Part shown: positions 14,198-21,207 of the stretch, piece after piece
How positions within the stretch are numbered: the first letter of the stretch is position 1
Layout: each line of letters opens with the position of its first letter
From: JBHELG01 sp046263195
Lineage (GTDB): Bacteria > Actinomycetota > Nitriliruptoria > Nitriliruptorales > JAHWKO01
Length of the DNA stretch: 27,689 bases
NCBI GenBank assembly: GCA_046263195.1
Contig: JBHELG010000056.1
Coordinates: forward strand, 1 to 27,689
Direction: 5' to 3'
Translations under genes and position numbers: made by a program
The notes under the pieces: generated by a model
What the model saw: the letters and a program-made list of their open reading frames with translations, nothing else
Told to the model about the DNA's origin: nothing
The model's database searches: none

Positions 14198-16008
14198 CAG
14201 CTCATCGTTCCCGGCATGCGGCGCGTGGAAACGGCGGTAAAGAACTGCCAGCGTTCGATCAGTTCGCCGGCGATCAGCGTCATGGCTGCTGCCGTGGCCA
14301 CGGTCGTCGCCCCGGCAGGGTCGTCAGCTGGTTCCATGAGAGCGACGGTCAACAACGGCAGTAGGACACCTCCGAGGAGGGCCAGACCGATGCGCCAACG
14401 GGTAACTGCGACGAGCTCGCCGAGCAGCAGACGAGCGGTTCTGGCGAGTTCCGATGTGGCGGGGCCGCGGCGATGACGGACGAGCAGCGAGCATTCGATG
14501 GTCAGCTTCACGGTCACGGCCGCGACGAGGACAAGCGCAAGCGACCGGACGGCCGTCGTGTAGGGGGCTGCCCGAACAGCCCATGCGGTCACCGACGTGA
14601 CAGCCAGGCCTACCACCAGCCCTCCGGCGATGGCCGTCAGCGCAAACCGGAGCGCCGTGGTGCGAAAACGCCACCAGCGCTTGCCGGTCACCGCGTACAC
14701 CATCGCCGAGCAGCCCAGGCCCATCACACCTGCGACCGCGACCAGGCCGGGCAGCCACGTGTCGACCAGCTGGCCCTCGACCGGGACGAGGCGGCATGCC
14801 GCGTCCAGCGCCGCAAGTCCGGCGAACAACCCGAACGTCAGGATCTCGCGGCTCAGCCAGGAATGACGCAAACCGATCAGCGCCCGGTAGGCGAAGCGAG
14901 GACGGCCGAGGTGGAGCAGGCTGGCGCCGAGTGCGACGACCGCCACCGCGAGCGCAACCAGCGCGTTTGGCGCCGCGGCTCGAGACGTCACCTCACCCTG
15001 ACCCCATAGACGGGTGGCGACGTCTACGAGGTAGGTCCCGATCGCCACCTGTATGAGGACGAGCATGATGGCCAGGGGCGGGTGGGAATGCTGCGGCCGC
15101 AGAGCGTGGAGATCCGCCGCTTCGAGCCCTGACAGGTCCCGCTGCGTGCGGTACCTCGTCGCCGGTGCGGTCAGGGACGGTGAGGGTGAAGGTATCGGCC
15201 AGGGCGAGCTCGCGGCACCCTGCAGCTCTTCGACATCGACCACGCGAACCGAGATGGCCTGGGTAGGACATGCCTGCACGCAGGCGGGGGCCTCGCCCAG
15301 GGCGAGGCGGTCTGAACACAGGTCGCACTTGCGCACGATCCCGCGAGCAGCGTCATAGCGAGGTACTTCGTAGGGGCAGGTCCAGATGCAGTAGCCGCAA
15401 CCGATGCACTGGTCGTCGAGGTGACGGACTATCCCCGTCGCGGGATCCTTGTCGTAGGCGTCGACCGGGCATCCCGACATGCAGCCCGGTTGGAGGCAGT
15501 GGTGGCAGGAGGTGGTGACATGGTGAGAGGTGGGGTGCGCGACGTCGCCCACCACGACACCGACCGAACGCCACAGCTCGCCTTCCTCGAGCCCATTGAG
15601 GCTGTGGCAGGCGGTGACGCAGGCCTTGCACCCCGTACAGGCGTCAAGATCGACCTCGAAGGCGTACTGCTGCCCCGCTGCGGGGGGCGTTGCCGGTATC
15701 AGGTCGCGGTAGTAGCGCGATGGTGCAGGTTCGCCGTCGTCGTGACGTCGGGCGAACCGTTCGACGGCGGTGAGAGAGGCCTGTTCGGCCAGGAAACGGT
15801 CTATGAGCGTCTCGACGCTCTGGGTGGCGGCATCCTGGCGGAGCGACGATCGCCCGAGGCCGTGGAGCCCGGTGCGCTGGCCGCCACCGGCCCGCCCTAC
15901 CGCCGCAAGCGGCAACCCAGGCGGGCCGCAGCCGGGTTCAGCCCCGCCACAGGCGCCGTCCGGCGAAGTGCCGCCGACAAGCGGCAGGGTGAGGTCGGTA
16001 CCCATCAC
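14197..16008 (-). CDS. fused DmsB-DmsC-like protein: four-cluster ferredoxin plus membrane anchor
   Basis: The 603-residue protein joins an electron-transfer subunit to a membrane anchor. All sixteen cluster cysteines are present: 124, 127, 130, 134; 168, 171, 176, 180; 201, 204, 207, 211; 228, 231, 243, 247. This is the DmsB/NrfC pattern of four [4Fe-4S] clusters. From about residue 312 come roughly eight hydrophobic helices of DmsC type, which would bind quinol. Residues 1-60 are Gly/Pro-rich and contain two extra cysteines of unknown role. Start is GTG 16008 or ATG 16005 with no clear Shine-Dalgarno. The stop overlaps the nitrate reductase ATG, which implies a quinol-to-nitrate complex on the membrane. 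That differs from classical soluble assimilatory enzymes. No signal peptide is seen, so the clusters face the cytoplasm. Confidence 0.86.
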   Translation of the reverse strand: MMGTDLTLPLVGGTSPDGACGGAEPGCGPPGLPLAAVGRAGGGQRTGLHGLGRSSLRQDAATQSVETLIDRFLAEQASLTAVERFARRHDDGEPAPSRYYRDLIPATPPAAGQQYAFEVDLDACTGCKACVTACHSLNGLEEGELWRSVGVVVGDVAHPTSHHVTTSCHHCLQPGCMSGCPVDAYDKDPATGIVRHLDDQCIGCGYCIWTCPYEVPRYDAARGIVRKCDLCSDRLALGEAPACVQACPTQAISVRVVDVEELQGAASSPWPIPSPSPSLTAPATRYRTQRDLSGLEAADLHALRPQHSHPPLAIMLVLIQVAIGTYLVDVATRLWGQGEVTSRAAAPNALVALAVAVVALGASLLHLGRPRFAYRALIGLRHSWLSREILTFGLFAGLAALDAACRLVPVEGQLVDTWLPGLVAVAGVMGLGCSAMVYAVTGKRWWRFRTTALRFALTAIAGGLVVGLAVTSVTAWAVRAAPYTTAVRSLALVLVAAVTVKLTIECSLLVRHRRGPATSELARTARLLLGELVAVTRWRIGLALLGGVLLPLLTVALMEPADDPAGATTVATAAAMTLIAGELIERWQFFTAVSTRRMPGTMS

Positions 16009-16018
16009 CGCGCAGGTT

Positions 16019-16056
16019 GACGGGCGCTTGTGACGCCGTGAGATCCCCGAGGTTAC
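16019..16056 (-). promoter_or_regulatory. weak GlnR-type operator upstream of the DmsBC-nitrate reductase operon
   Basis: On the minus strand two perfect a-sites, GTAAC (16056-16052) and GTCAC (16034-16030), are separated by 17 bp, the spacing expected when a 5-bp b-site lies between two 6-bp gaps. The b-sites, GATCT and CCGTC, are poor matches to GaAAc. It ends only 10 nt before the assumed start at 16008, so the true start may lie downstream. Confidence 0.38.
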
Positions 16057-16116
16057 GAACGCCGCACATGCCGGTCGCGTGGCGGCGGGCGGATGCAGCG
16101 CTGGTCAAAGGTTGGT

Positions 16117-16149
16117 GGGGCTGCCGCCCCGGGTAGCCCACTGGTGGGC
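16117..16149 (-). terminator. tandem hairpins downstream of clpP (candidate terminator)
   Basis: Two hairpins follow the clpP stop on the minus strand: GCCCAC-TG-GTGGGC (16136-16149) and GGGGC-TGCC-GCCCC (16117-16130). Only a short T stretch follows, so intrinsic termination is uncertain. The position between clpP and the nitrogen island makes a boundary role reasonable. Confidence 0.4.
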
Positions 16150-16178
16150 GCAGAATGCGGAGACGGCAGGTGGGTCGG

Positions 16179-16757
16179 TCAGCCGGCAGGCCCTTCGCTG
16201 CGCTGCGCCACCTCGTCGATGAGCCCGTAGCGACGAGCCTCCTCCGCCGTCAACCAGAAGTCCCGGTCGGTGTCCTCGCGGATCTTCTCGATCGGCTGAC
16301 CCGTGCGGTGCGCCAGGATTTCGTTCAATCGCTCACGCAGGTAGACGATGTTCTGCGCCTGGATCTCGATGTCACGGGCCGACCCCCGTGCCCCGCCAAG
16401 AGGCTGATGGATCATGATGCGGGCGTTCTCGGTCGCTGAACGGTTGCCGGTGCCGGAGGCGAGGATGACGGCAGCGGCCGAAGCCGCCATGCCGACACAG
16501 CGGGTGTTCACCGGCGAACGCAGCAGTTGCATGGTGTCGTAGATGGCGAAGAGGCCGCTGATGATTCCACCCGGTGAGTTGACGTAGAGCGTGATGTCGT
16601 CATCGTTCTCGGCATCCAGCGCGAGCATCTGGGCCACGAGGGTGTCGGCATCCGTGTCCTCGATAGGCCCTTTCAGGTAGAGGATGCGCTGTTCGAACAG
16701 TCTGCGGAACGCCTGCTGCTGCAGTCCCCCGGGGAGCTGCTCGAGATCTACCGCCAC
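16179..16757 (-). CDS. clpP: ATP-dependent Clp protease proteolytic subunit
   Basis: The 192-residue serine protease subunit assembles into barrel-shaped tetradecamers that degrade proteins unfolded by ClpX or ClpC in the cytoplasm. The catalytic triad is visible as Ser93 in GMAASAAAV, His117 in IMIHQPLGG and Asp166 in the TDRDFWLTAEEA segment. The oligomer motifs YVNSPGG and the GLIDE C-terminus are also present. The start is GTG at 16757, with GGGAG about 8 nt upstream. It is alone here, without clpX or a second clpP next door; actinobacteria usually carry two clpP genes elsewhere. A strong hairpin sits in its 5' leader. Assignment is secure. Confidence 0.95.
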   Translation of the reverse strand: MAVDLEQLPGGLQQQAFRRLFEQRILYLKGPIEDTDADTLVAQMLALDAENDDDITLYVNSPGGIISGLFAIYDTMQLLRSPVNTRCVGMAASAAAVILASGTGNRSATENARIMIHQPLGGARGSARDIEIQAQNIVYLRERLNEILAHRTGQPIEKIREDTDRDFWLTAEEARRYGLIDEVAQRSEGPAG

Positions 16758-17051
16758 CCTGCCATCTCCCTACGCTCGGTGCCGGGTGCATGGTACCCAG
16801 GGGCGTCGGCCGCAGGCCGACGGGCTGGTGGGTGGTATCCAGGCGGACGGTCTGCGAGGTCGGTTGCCGGCCAACCCAAGAGAATCTCACAACCCCTTGA
16901 CCGTGCGGCTGCCGCCCGCGCAGACTGTTCGAGCGCACCGTCAACATGGGGTCTCGGGTTAGCTAGCGTGCCGCTGATCGAGCCGGACGGGAGCGGACCG
17001 ACCCGCTCGGCTGCCGACGCCCGGAGGCGGGACGAAAAAGGGGTCGGAAAG
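16758..17051. promoter_or_regulatory. divergent control region between clpP and the iclR-family gene, with a strong hairpin
   Basis: At 16804-16822 an 8-bp perfect stem CGTCGGCC / GGCCGACG closes a 3-nt GCA loop in the clpP leader. It is flanked by two similar direct repeats, GGTACCCAGG and GGTATCCAGG, about 45 bp apart. These could form regulator sites or an mRNA structure. No known ClgR or other consensus was recognised. Confidence 0.4.
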
Positions 17052-17831
17052 TTGGCGGACGACGTGAAGGGGCACGACCGACGGTCGACGGGGTCTCGGA
17101 CGCTTGCACGAGGTCTGTCCTTGTTGCTCGCCCTCGGCGAGTACAGCGAGGGCGCCACCGTCTCGGCTCTTGCCGACGCGACCGACCTCGACCGAGCTGT
17201 CCTCTATCGGCTGCTCGAGACCCTGACCGAGGAGGGGTTCGTCACTCGCGACCCTGAGACCCGCCGCTACCGACTCGGGCTCGCGATGCTCGAACTCGGC
17301 GTGCGAGCGGCCCAGGGGTTGGAGGTGCGGCGCCTGGCGGGCGCGGCGCTCCGCGCGCTGATGGAGGACACCGGGGAGACCGCCTGCCTGGCGGTACGTG
17401 ACCGTACGGATCTCGTCGTCGTCGAGGTCGTCGAGCCACCCGAGCGGTTCGTGCAGGTCAACTATCGCATCGGCTTCCGCCACCCACTCGGGGTTTCAGC
17501 GCACGGTCGCGCTCTACTTGCTTTCCTGCCCGAGGGATCACGCGACCCGAGCCTGGCACCCGTGCGCCAGCGGGGCGTCGCCTATACCCGCGACGAGCTC
17601 GAGCAGGGCGCCTCCGGAGTCGCGGCCCCGGTGTTCGACCATACTGGCCGGGCGGTCGCAGCTGTGGGCATCGTCGCTCCCTCGTCGCGCCTGCCAGAAC
17701 CGGAGACGGTGGCCTTGCGCGTGCTCCGGGCTGCGCGGGAGATCAGCGAGCGGCTGGGCTGGCGGCCCCGACGCGCCGCGAGCCCAGCGGGCTCCGGGGG
17801 GTCCGTCGGGTCTTCCGGCTCGGCTGGTTGA
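17052..17831 (+). CDS. IclR-family transcriptional regulator
   Basis: The 259-residue protein has an N-terminal winged helix (about residues 18-80), with RTLARGLSLLLALGE, VSALADATDLDRAVLYRLLETL as the helix-turn-helix, and GFVTRDPETRRYRLG as the wing. The C-terminal effector domain contains DTGETACLAVRD, a hydrophobic ligand-pocket strand, and PLGVSAHGRALLAFLPE, plus GVAAPVFDHTGRAVAAVGIVAPS. Such proteins respond to small metabolites. TTG at 17052 is preferred because AGGGG lies 8 nt upstream and the product length suits the family. GTG at 16968 in the same frame would add 28 residues. The Gly/Ser-rich tail ends in a TTGA overlap with the next gene, so all three plus-strand genes are likely one operon. 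The ligand is unknown. Confidence 0.87.
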   Translation: MADDVKGHDRRSTGSRTLARGLSLLLALGEYSEGATVSALADATDLDRAVLYRLLETLTEEGFVTRDPETRRYRLGLAMLELGVRAAQGLEVRRLAGAALRALMEDTGETACLAVRDRTDLVVVEVVEPPERFVQVNYRIGFRHPLGVSAHGRALLAFLPEGSRDPSLAPVRQRGVAYTRDELEQGASGVAAPVFDHTGRAVAAVGIVAPSSRLPEPETVALRVLRAAREISERLGWRPRRAASPAGSGGSVGSSGSAG

Positions 17832-18499
17832 GCGTGACCGCCCCGCAGGTTCTCGCCACCGTTGAGCTCCTAGGTGCGCTCACCTACGCCCAGCTGCGCA
17901 CGTTCGAGGTGACCGCTGCTGCCGTGCGCCACGCTCCGGATGTGCGGTCGGCTGACCGCGTGGCGGAGTTCGCCGAGCGTGAGTACCGCGCCTACGTGCT
18001 GCTCCGCGACCGCCTGAGCGAACTCACCGACCTCCTGGAACCGGCGATGGAGCGGCAGAAGCGCCGCGTCGATGACTTCTTCGACAACCTACCCATTACC
18101 GACTGGTTGTCCGCCTGCACCTACTTCGCCATCGGGCTGCCGATCGCGGCAGACTTCGCTCGAGCCGTGGCGCCCACACTCGACTCCAAGACGGCTGCGG
18201 TCGTGCTGAAGGCCTTGGCCGAGCGAGACGCCTTCGAGGTATTCGCCAGCTGGCAAGTCACCGCCCTCGTGGACGAGGATCCGGTGCGCCGCGAACGCAC
18301 CCGGCGTCTGGCGGCCGAGATCACGGGCAGCGCGCTGACTGGTTTCCAGGGCGCGGTCAATGACACGGACGCGCTGCTCATCCTGCTCGAACAGCTCGAG
18401 GAACACGCCGGCCAGGATGTGCTGCGACACACTGCCGTAGCGCTGCTTGGGCAGCACCGACGGCGCATGGTCGCAATCGGCGTGGACACGCTGGAATAG
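17828..18499 (+). CDS. ferritin-like fold protein (MiaE-related), unknown substrate
   Basis: The 223-residue, mostly helical protein resembles actinobacterial ferritin-like proteins distantly related to the tRNA hydroxylase MiaE. Supporting segments are LLGALTYAQLRTFEV at the N-terminus, a central DNLPITDWLSACTYFAIGLPIAADF, and the helical core thereafter. In the relatives I know, helix 2 has an E-x2-H iron-ligand pattern. Here the equivalent reads EREYRAYV with Tyr in place of His, so a di-iron site may be incomplete. It starts at TTG 17828, overlapping the IclR stop by TTGA, or at GTG 17834. The stop is shared with the potential earlier start of the F420 reductase gene. Function is not established. 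Confidence 0.6.
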   Translation: MSVTAPQVLATVELLGALTYAQLRTFEVTAAAVRHAPDVRSADRVAEFAEREYRAYVLLRDRLSELTDLLEPAMERQKRRVDDFFDNLPITDWLSACTYFAIGLPIAADFARAVAPTLDSKTAAVVLKALAERDAFEVFASWQVTALVDEDPVRRERTRRLAAEITGSALTGFQGAVNDTDALLILLEQLEEHAGQDVLRHTAVALLGQHRRRMVAIGVDTLE

Positions 18500-18522
18500 T
18501 GCGCCCAGCGGAAGGCAGGCCC

Positions 18523-19224
18523 GTGACGACCCCCGATCACCTCGAGTCTCTTGGTGTCGTCGGGGGAACGGGTCCCCAGGGACGTGGTCTCGTCGCTCGC
18601 TGGGCGCAGGCAGGGCACACCGTCTACCTCGGCTCCCGATCACGGGACAAGGCGGAGCGAGTGATCTCCGGACTTCGCGATGTCATCGGACCAGAACCAG
18701 ACGTGCAGCCGGCCACGAACGAAGAGGCCGTGGCGAGCGCCGAGATCGTCGTGCTCACCTTCCCCTACGAGGCGCAGTCAGACACGCTCGACGAGTTGCG
18801 CGAAGCGATCGGCCCCAAGATCGTCGTGAACGTCGTGAATCCCATGACGTTCGACGAGATCGGGCCGAAGGCCGTGCCGGTACCGGCGGGCTCTGCCGCG
18901 GAGGAATGCCAACAATTGCTGCCCGATGCCCGGGTCGTGAGCGCCTTCAATGCGGTGCCGGCCCGGCGGCTCATTCGGGTCGAGGAGCCGGTGGACTGCG
19001 ACGTTCCCATCTGCTCCGACGATACGGATGCTGGCCACACCATCGCCCACCTCGCCAGCCGGGTGCCGGGGGTACTCGGGATCGATTGCGGACCGCTACG
19101 CAACAGCCGCTACATCGAGAACCTCACCCCGGTCCTGCTGACCATCAACCGTCGCTACGGCATACATTCCGCCACCCGCATCGACGGCGTGAGGAGCGTC
19201 GAGCAAGCGCTCCACGGCTCGTAG
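18523..19224 (+). CDS. npdG: F420-dependent NADP oxidoreductase (NADPH:F420 reductase)
   Basis: This enzyme exchanges hydride between NADP(H) and the deazaflavin F420 and thus supplies reduced F420 for redox reactions in actinobacteria. The N-terminal Rossmann motif reads LGVVGGTGPQGRGLV, followed by YLGSRSRDKAE with the NADP-phosphate-binding SR pair. VVNVVNPM and VSAFNAVPA form the F420/NADP cleft typical of Fno. GTG at 18523 was chosen because GGAAGG lies 7 nt upstream, giving 233 residues. GTG at 18499 overlaps the preceding stop and is possible. It is the last gene of the overlapping IclR / ferritin-like / Fno set and converges with the aminotransferase. Family assignment is strong. Confidence 0.9.
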   Translation: MTTPDHLESLGVVGGTGPQGRGLVARWAQAGHTVYLGSRSRDKAERVISGLRDVIGPEPDVQPATNEEAVASAEIVVLTFPYEAQSDTLDELREAIGPKIVVNVVNPMTFDEIGPKAVPVPAGSAAEECQQLLPDARVVSAFNAVPARRLIRVEEPVDCDVPICSDDTDAGHTIAHLASRVPGVLGIDCGPLRNSRYIENLTPVLLTINRRYGIHSATRIDGVRSVEQALHGS

Positions 19225-19283
19225 CCCGGCGTTCGAGGTGACCGCCGAGCGGGAGCAGCAAGGCGGGGCTGAGAGCGCGTTCG

Positions 19284-20213
19284 TCACAGGGGCCCCCCCG
19301 CGGACGCCTGAGTGATCTCGCGGCGAACCTCTGCCCGATAACCCTCGTGCAGGTTCCTCGTGGTAGGACCCGGTGAGCCGCTGCCAATCGGCACTCCGGC
19401 GACCCGAACGAGGGGAACGAGTTCCCGTGTCGAAGCGGTGAGGAAGGCCTCGTCCGCCCCGAGGAGCTCGGAGAGGGGGAGGGGCCGCTCGACCACGGGG
19501 ACGCCGAGCTCTGCGGCGACCTCGAGCGTAACCGCCCGAGTGACGCCAGGAAGGATGCCGGCCCCGAGCGGGGGCGTCAGCACCAGTCCGCCCACGACGA
19601 TGAACACGTTCGAGTAGGAGCCTTCCAATACCATCCCGCGCGCGTCGGTGAGTAGCGCCTCCTCGGCTCCTCGTCGCTGCGCTTCCCGCCGTGCGAGCGC
19701 AGCAGCGAGGTATGACAGAGCCTTGATGTGTGGCAATTCGCGCGCCACGGTCACGACCGCAGCGCTCACCCCTTCCCGGTAGAGCTCTTCCCCATAGGCA
19801 ATGGGTTGGGCGGTGACGACGAGGTTCGAGCTTCCGAGCGGTCTCCCCGGGAAGGGTGAATCGGGGTCGATGAGACCGGGAGTAACGGTCACGCGCAGGG
19901 CGAGATCACTCTCGCCTTCGTTGGCCCCGGCAGTCGCCAGGATCGCTTCGGTGAGCAGGGGTCGGGAAGGCAGGTCGAAACCCAGCTGCCGGGCTCCGTC
20001 CTCGGCCCGGTCGAGGTGGGCCTCGAGTCGAAACGGATGCGTTCCGTAGGCCCGCAGCGTTTCGAATACGCCCTCCCCGTAGCGGAACCCGCGGTCGAAG
20101 ACCGACACCCGTGCCTCGGCAGCCGGGACGAGACGCTGGCCGACCCATGCTTGCGCTGCGCTCGAAGGTCTCGCTGCTGCAGAACCGGTCACAGGTTCGG
20201 AGGCAGCCGCCAC
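19284..20213 (-). CDS. class IV PLP aminotransferase (PabC/IlvE/Dat-like)
   Basis: A fold-type IV PLP enzyme of 309 residues. DRGFRYGEGVFETLRAYG marks the N-terminal domain and RLEAHLDRAE the phosphate-site region. The catalytic lysine is in LPHIKALSYLAAALARREA. EEALLTDARG, EGSYSNVFIV, GILPGVTR and ELFLTAST-like DEAFLTASTRELVPL complete the family signature. Possible activities are aminodeoxychorismate lyase, branched-chain or D-amino-acid transaminase. Sequence alone does not decide, and no folate or isoleucine gene is adjacent. The start at GTG 20213 overlaps the upstream 55-residue gene by 25 bp, so the two are probably co-transcribed. A shorter start is possible because the first 20 residues are poorly protein-like. 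Confidence 0.85.
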   Translation of the reverse strand: MAAASEPVTGSAAARPSSAAQAWVGQRLVPAAEARVSVFDRGFRYGEGVFETLRAYGTHPFRLEAHLDRAEDGARQLGFDLPSRPLLTEAILATAGANEGESDLALRVTVTPGLIDPDSPFPGRPLGSSNLVVTAQPIAYGEELYREGVSAAVVTVARELPHIKALSYLAAALARREAQRRGAEEALLTDARGMVLEGSYSNVFIVVGGLVLTPPLGAGILPGVTRAVTLEVAAELGVPVVERPLPLSELLGADEAFLTASTRELVPLVRVAGVPIGSGSPGPTTRNLHEGYRAEVRREITQASAGGPL

Positions 20214-20356
20214 TTTCGCCGGAACTCGGTCTCGTCGAGCACCTCGAGGTCGGACTCGACCTCAGTCCGGTAGCGCTCGGCCTCGTGCTCGTGAGAGAAG
20301 GAGTGGGCCCAGATGAGCCCGCCGGTGGCGACCGACTGCAACTGGATGTCGTACAT
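20189..20356 (-). CDS. small hypothetical protein (55 aa)
   Basis: I do not recognise this gene. The frame from ATG 20356 encodes 55 residues with a balanced, acidic and aromatic composition (YDIQLQS, GLIWAHSFSHEHEAERYR, EVESDLEVLDE) ending in FRRKWRLPPNL. That looks like a real small alpha/beta protein. The open frame continues upstream to 20617 but that part is low in protein-like character. GTGATG precedes the start without a Shine-Dalgarno, so initiation may be leaderless at the GTG at 20359. It overlaps the aminotransferase start. The 280 bp between it and the divergent cobalamin gene hold no other gene that I can support. Confidence 0.5.
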   Translation of the reverse strand: MYDIQLQSVATGGLIWAHSFSHEHEAERYRTEVESDLEVLDETEFRRKWRLPPNL

Positions 20357-20636
20357 CACGGCGCCGTCGTAGCAGGTACGGATTCGAGTGAGGAGCCGGA
20401 AGGCTTGACGGGCGGGTTTCGTGCCGGAAGACAACTCATTCCCGTCGGAATTTCGAAGGGCCCGCATCGCACCAGCGCCTGTAGCCTTTTCTGACCGTAC
20501 TCGATCCGTCCCAGGCCCCTCAAGTACGAGGGTGAGCGCTTCGTTAACCTCCGCGTGGAGAGCGGTCTGGCCTGCCAAGAGCGCGGGCGGGGCCAGTGTG
20601 GAGGCGACGGCATCCACTTGGGACGAGGTCCAAACG

Positions 20637-21182
20637 ATGAAGGTCTATACGAAGACGGGCGACAAAGGCGACACGAGCCTGTTCCACGGCGGGCGCGTGC
20701 CCAAGGACCATCTTCGCACCCAGGCCTACGGGACCGTCGACGAGGTGGTGAGCGCTCTGGGAGTCGCACGAGCGGAGCTGCAGGGAGAGTTCCACGCTGC
20801 CGTGCTCGCCGTCCAGCGCGAACTGTTCGTCGTCGGCGCCCAGCTTGCTACCCACCCCGAGCGATGGGATCGTCTCGAGGTTGGGGTCAGCCGTGCCGAG
20901 GACAGCATGGTCGCCGAGCTCGAACAGCGCATCGACATGCTGGTCGAACGCCATCCGTTGCCGACTGAGTTCGTCGTCCCGGGGGGCAGTCGTGCAGCGG
21001 CGGCACTCGACCTGGCCCGCACCATCTGCCGCCGTGCCGAGCGCGCAGTCGTGACGATGGTGCGTGAGGAACTACTGCCGGACGAGGTCGTGCTGCGCTA
21101 CCTCAATCGCCTTTCCGACTACCTCTACGTTCTCGCTCGAGTGGTCGAGGCCGAGCATGTGCCCTCGCGGCCGCGGAAGTGA
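20637..21182 (+). CDS. ATP:cob(I)alamin adenosyltransferase, PduO type
   Basis: The 181-residue protein transfers adenosyl from ATP to cob(I)alamin, making adenosylcobalamin. Family marks are the N-terminal ATP-binding YTKTGDKGDTSLF (residues 4-16), YGTVDEVVSALG, the VPGGSRAAAALDLARTICRRAERAVV helix and the C-terminal YLNRLSDYLYVLAR. The start ATG 20637 has GAGG 8 nt upstream and gives the canonical N-terminus; the longer open frame upstream is not homologous. No cobalamin riboswitch was recognised in the leader. It is monocistronic and converges with mscS after 25 bp. Assignment is secure; the user enzyme (mutase, ribonucleotide reductase) is not in the window. Confidence 0.93.
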   Translation: MKVYTKTGDKGDTSLFHGGRVPKDHLRTQAYGTVDEVVSALGVARAELQGEFHAAVLAVQRELFVVGAQLATHPERWDRLEVGVSRAEDSMVAELEQRIDMLVERHPLPTEFVVPGGSRAAAALDLARTICRRAERAVVTMVREELLPDEVVLRYLNRLSDYLYVLARVVEAEHVPSRPRK

Positions 21183-21207
21183 ACGGCTCGCTGCGCGCTG
21201 GTCGAGG

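Noticed and set aside
12176..14476. Long plus-strand open frame (766 codons) opposite the nitrate reductase
   Set aside because: It is antisense to a clearly homologous molybdoprotein; its translation has no recognisable domain. High GC content keeps such mirror frames open. Similar long mirrors opposite bioF (1151-2440) and nadE (25352-27205) were dropped for the same reason.
16779..17831. 350-codon reading of the IclR-family gene
   Set aside because: The first 90 codons overlap the divergent clpP control region and lack homology-like sequence; TTG 17052 has a proper ribosome site and gives the usual family length.
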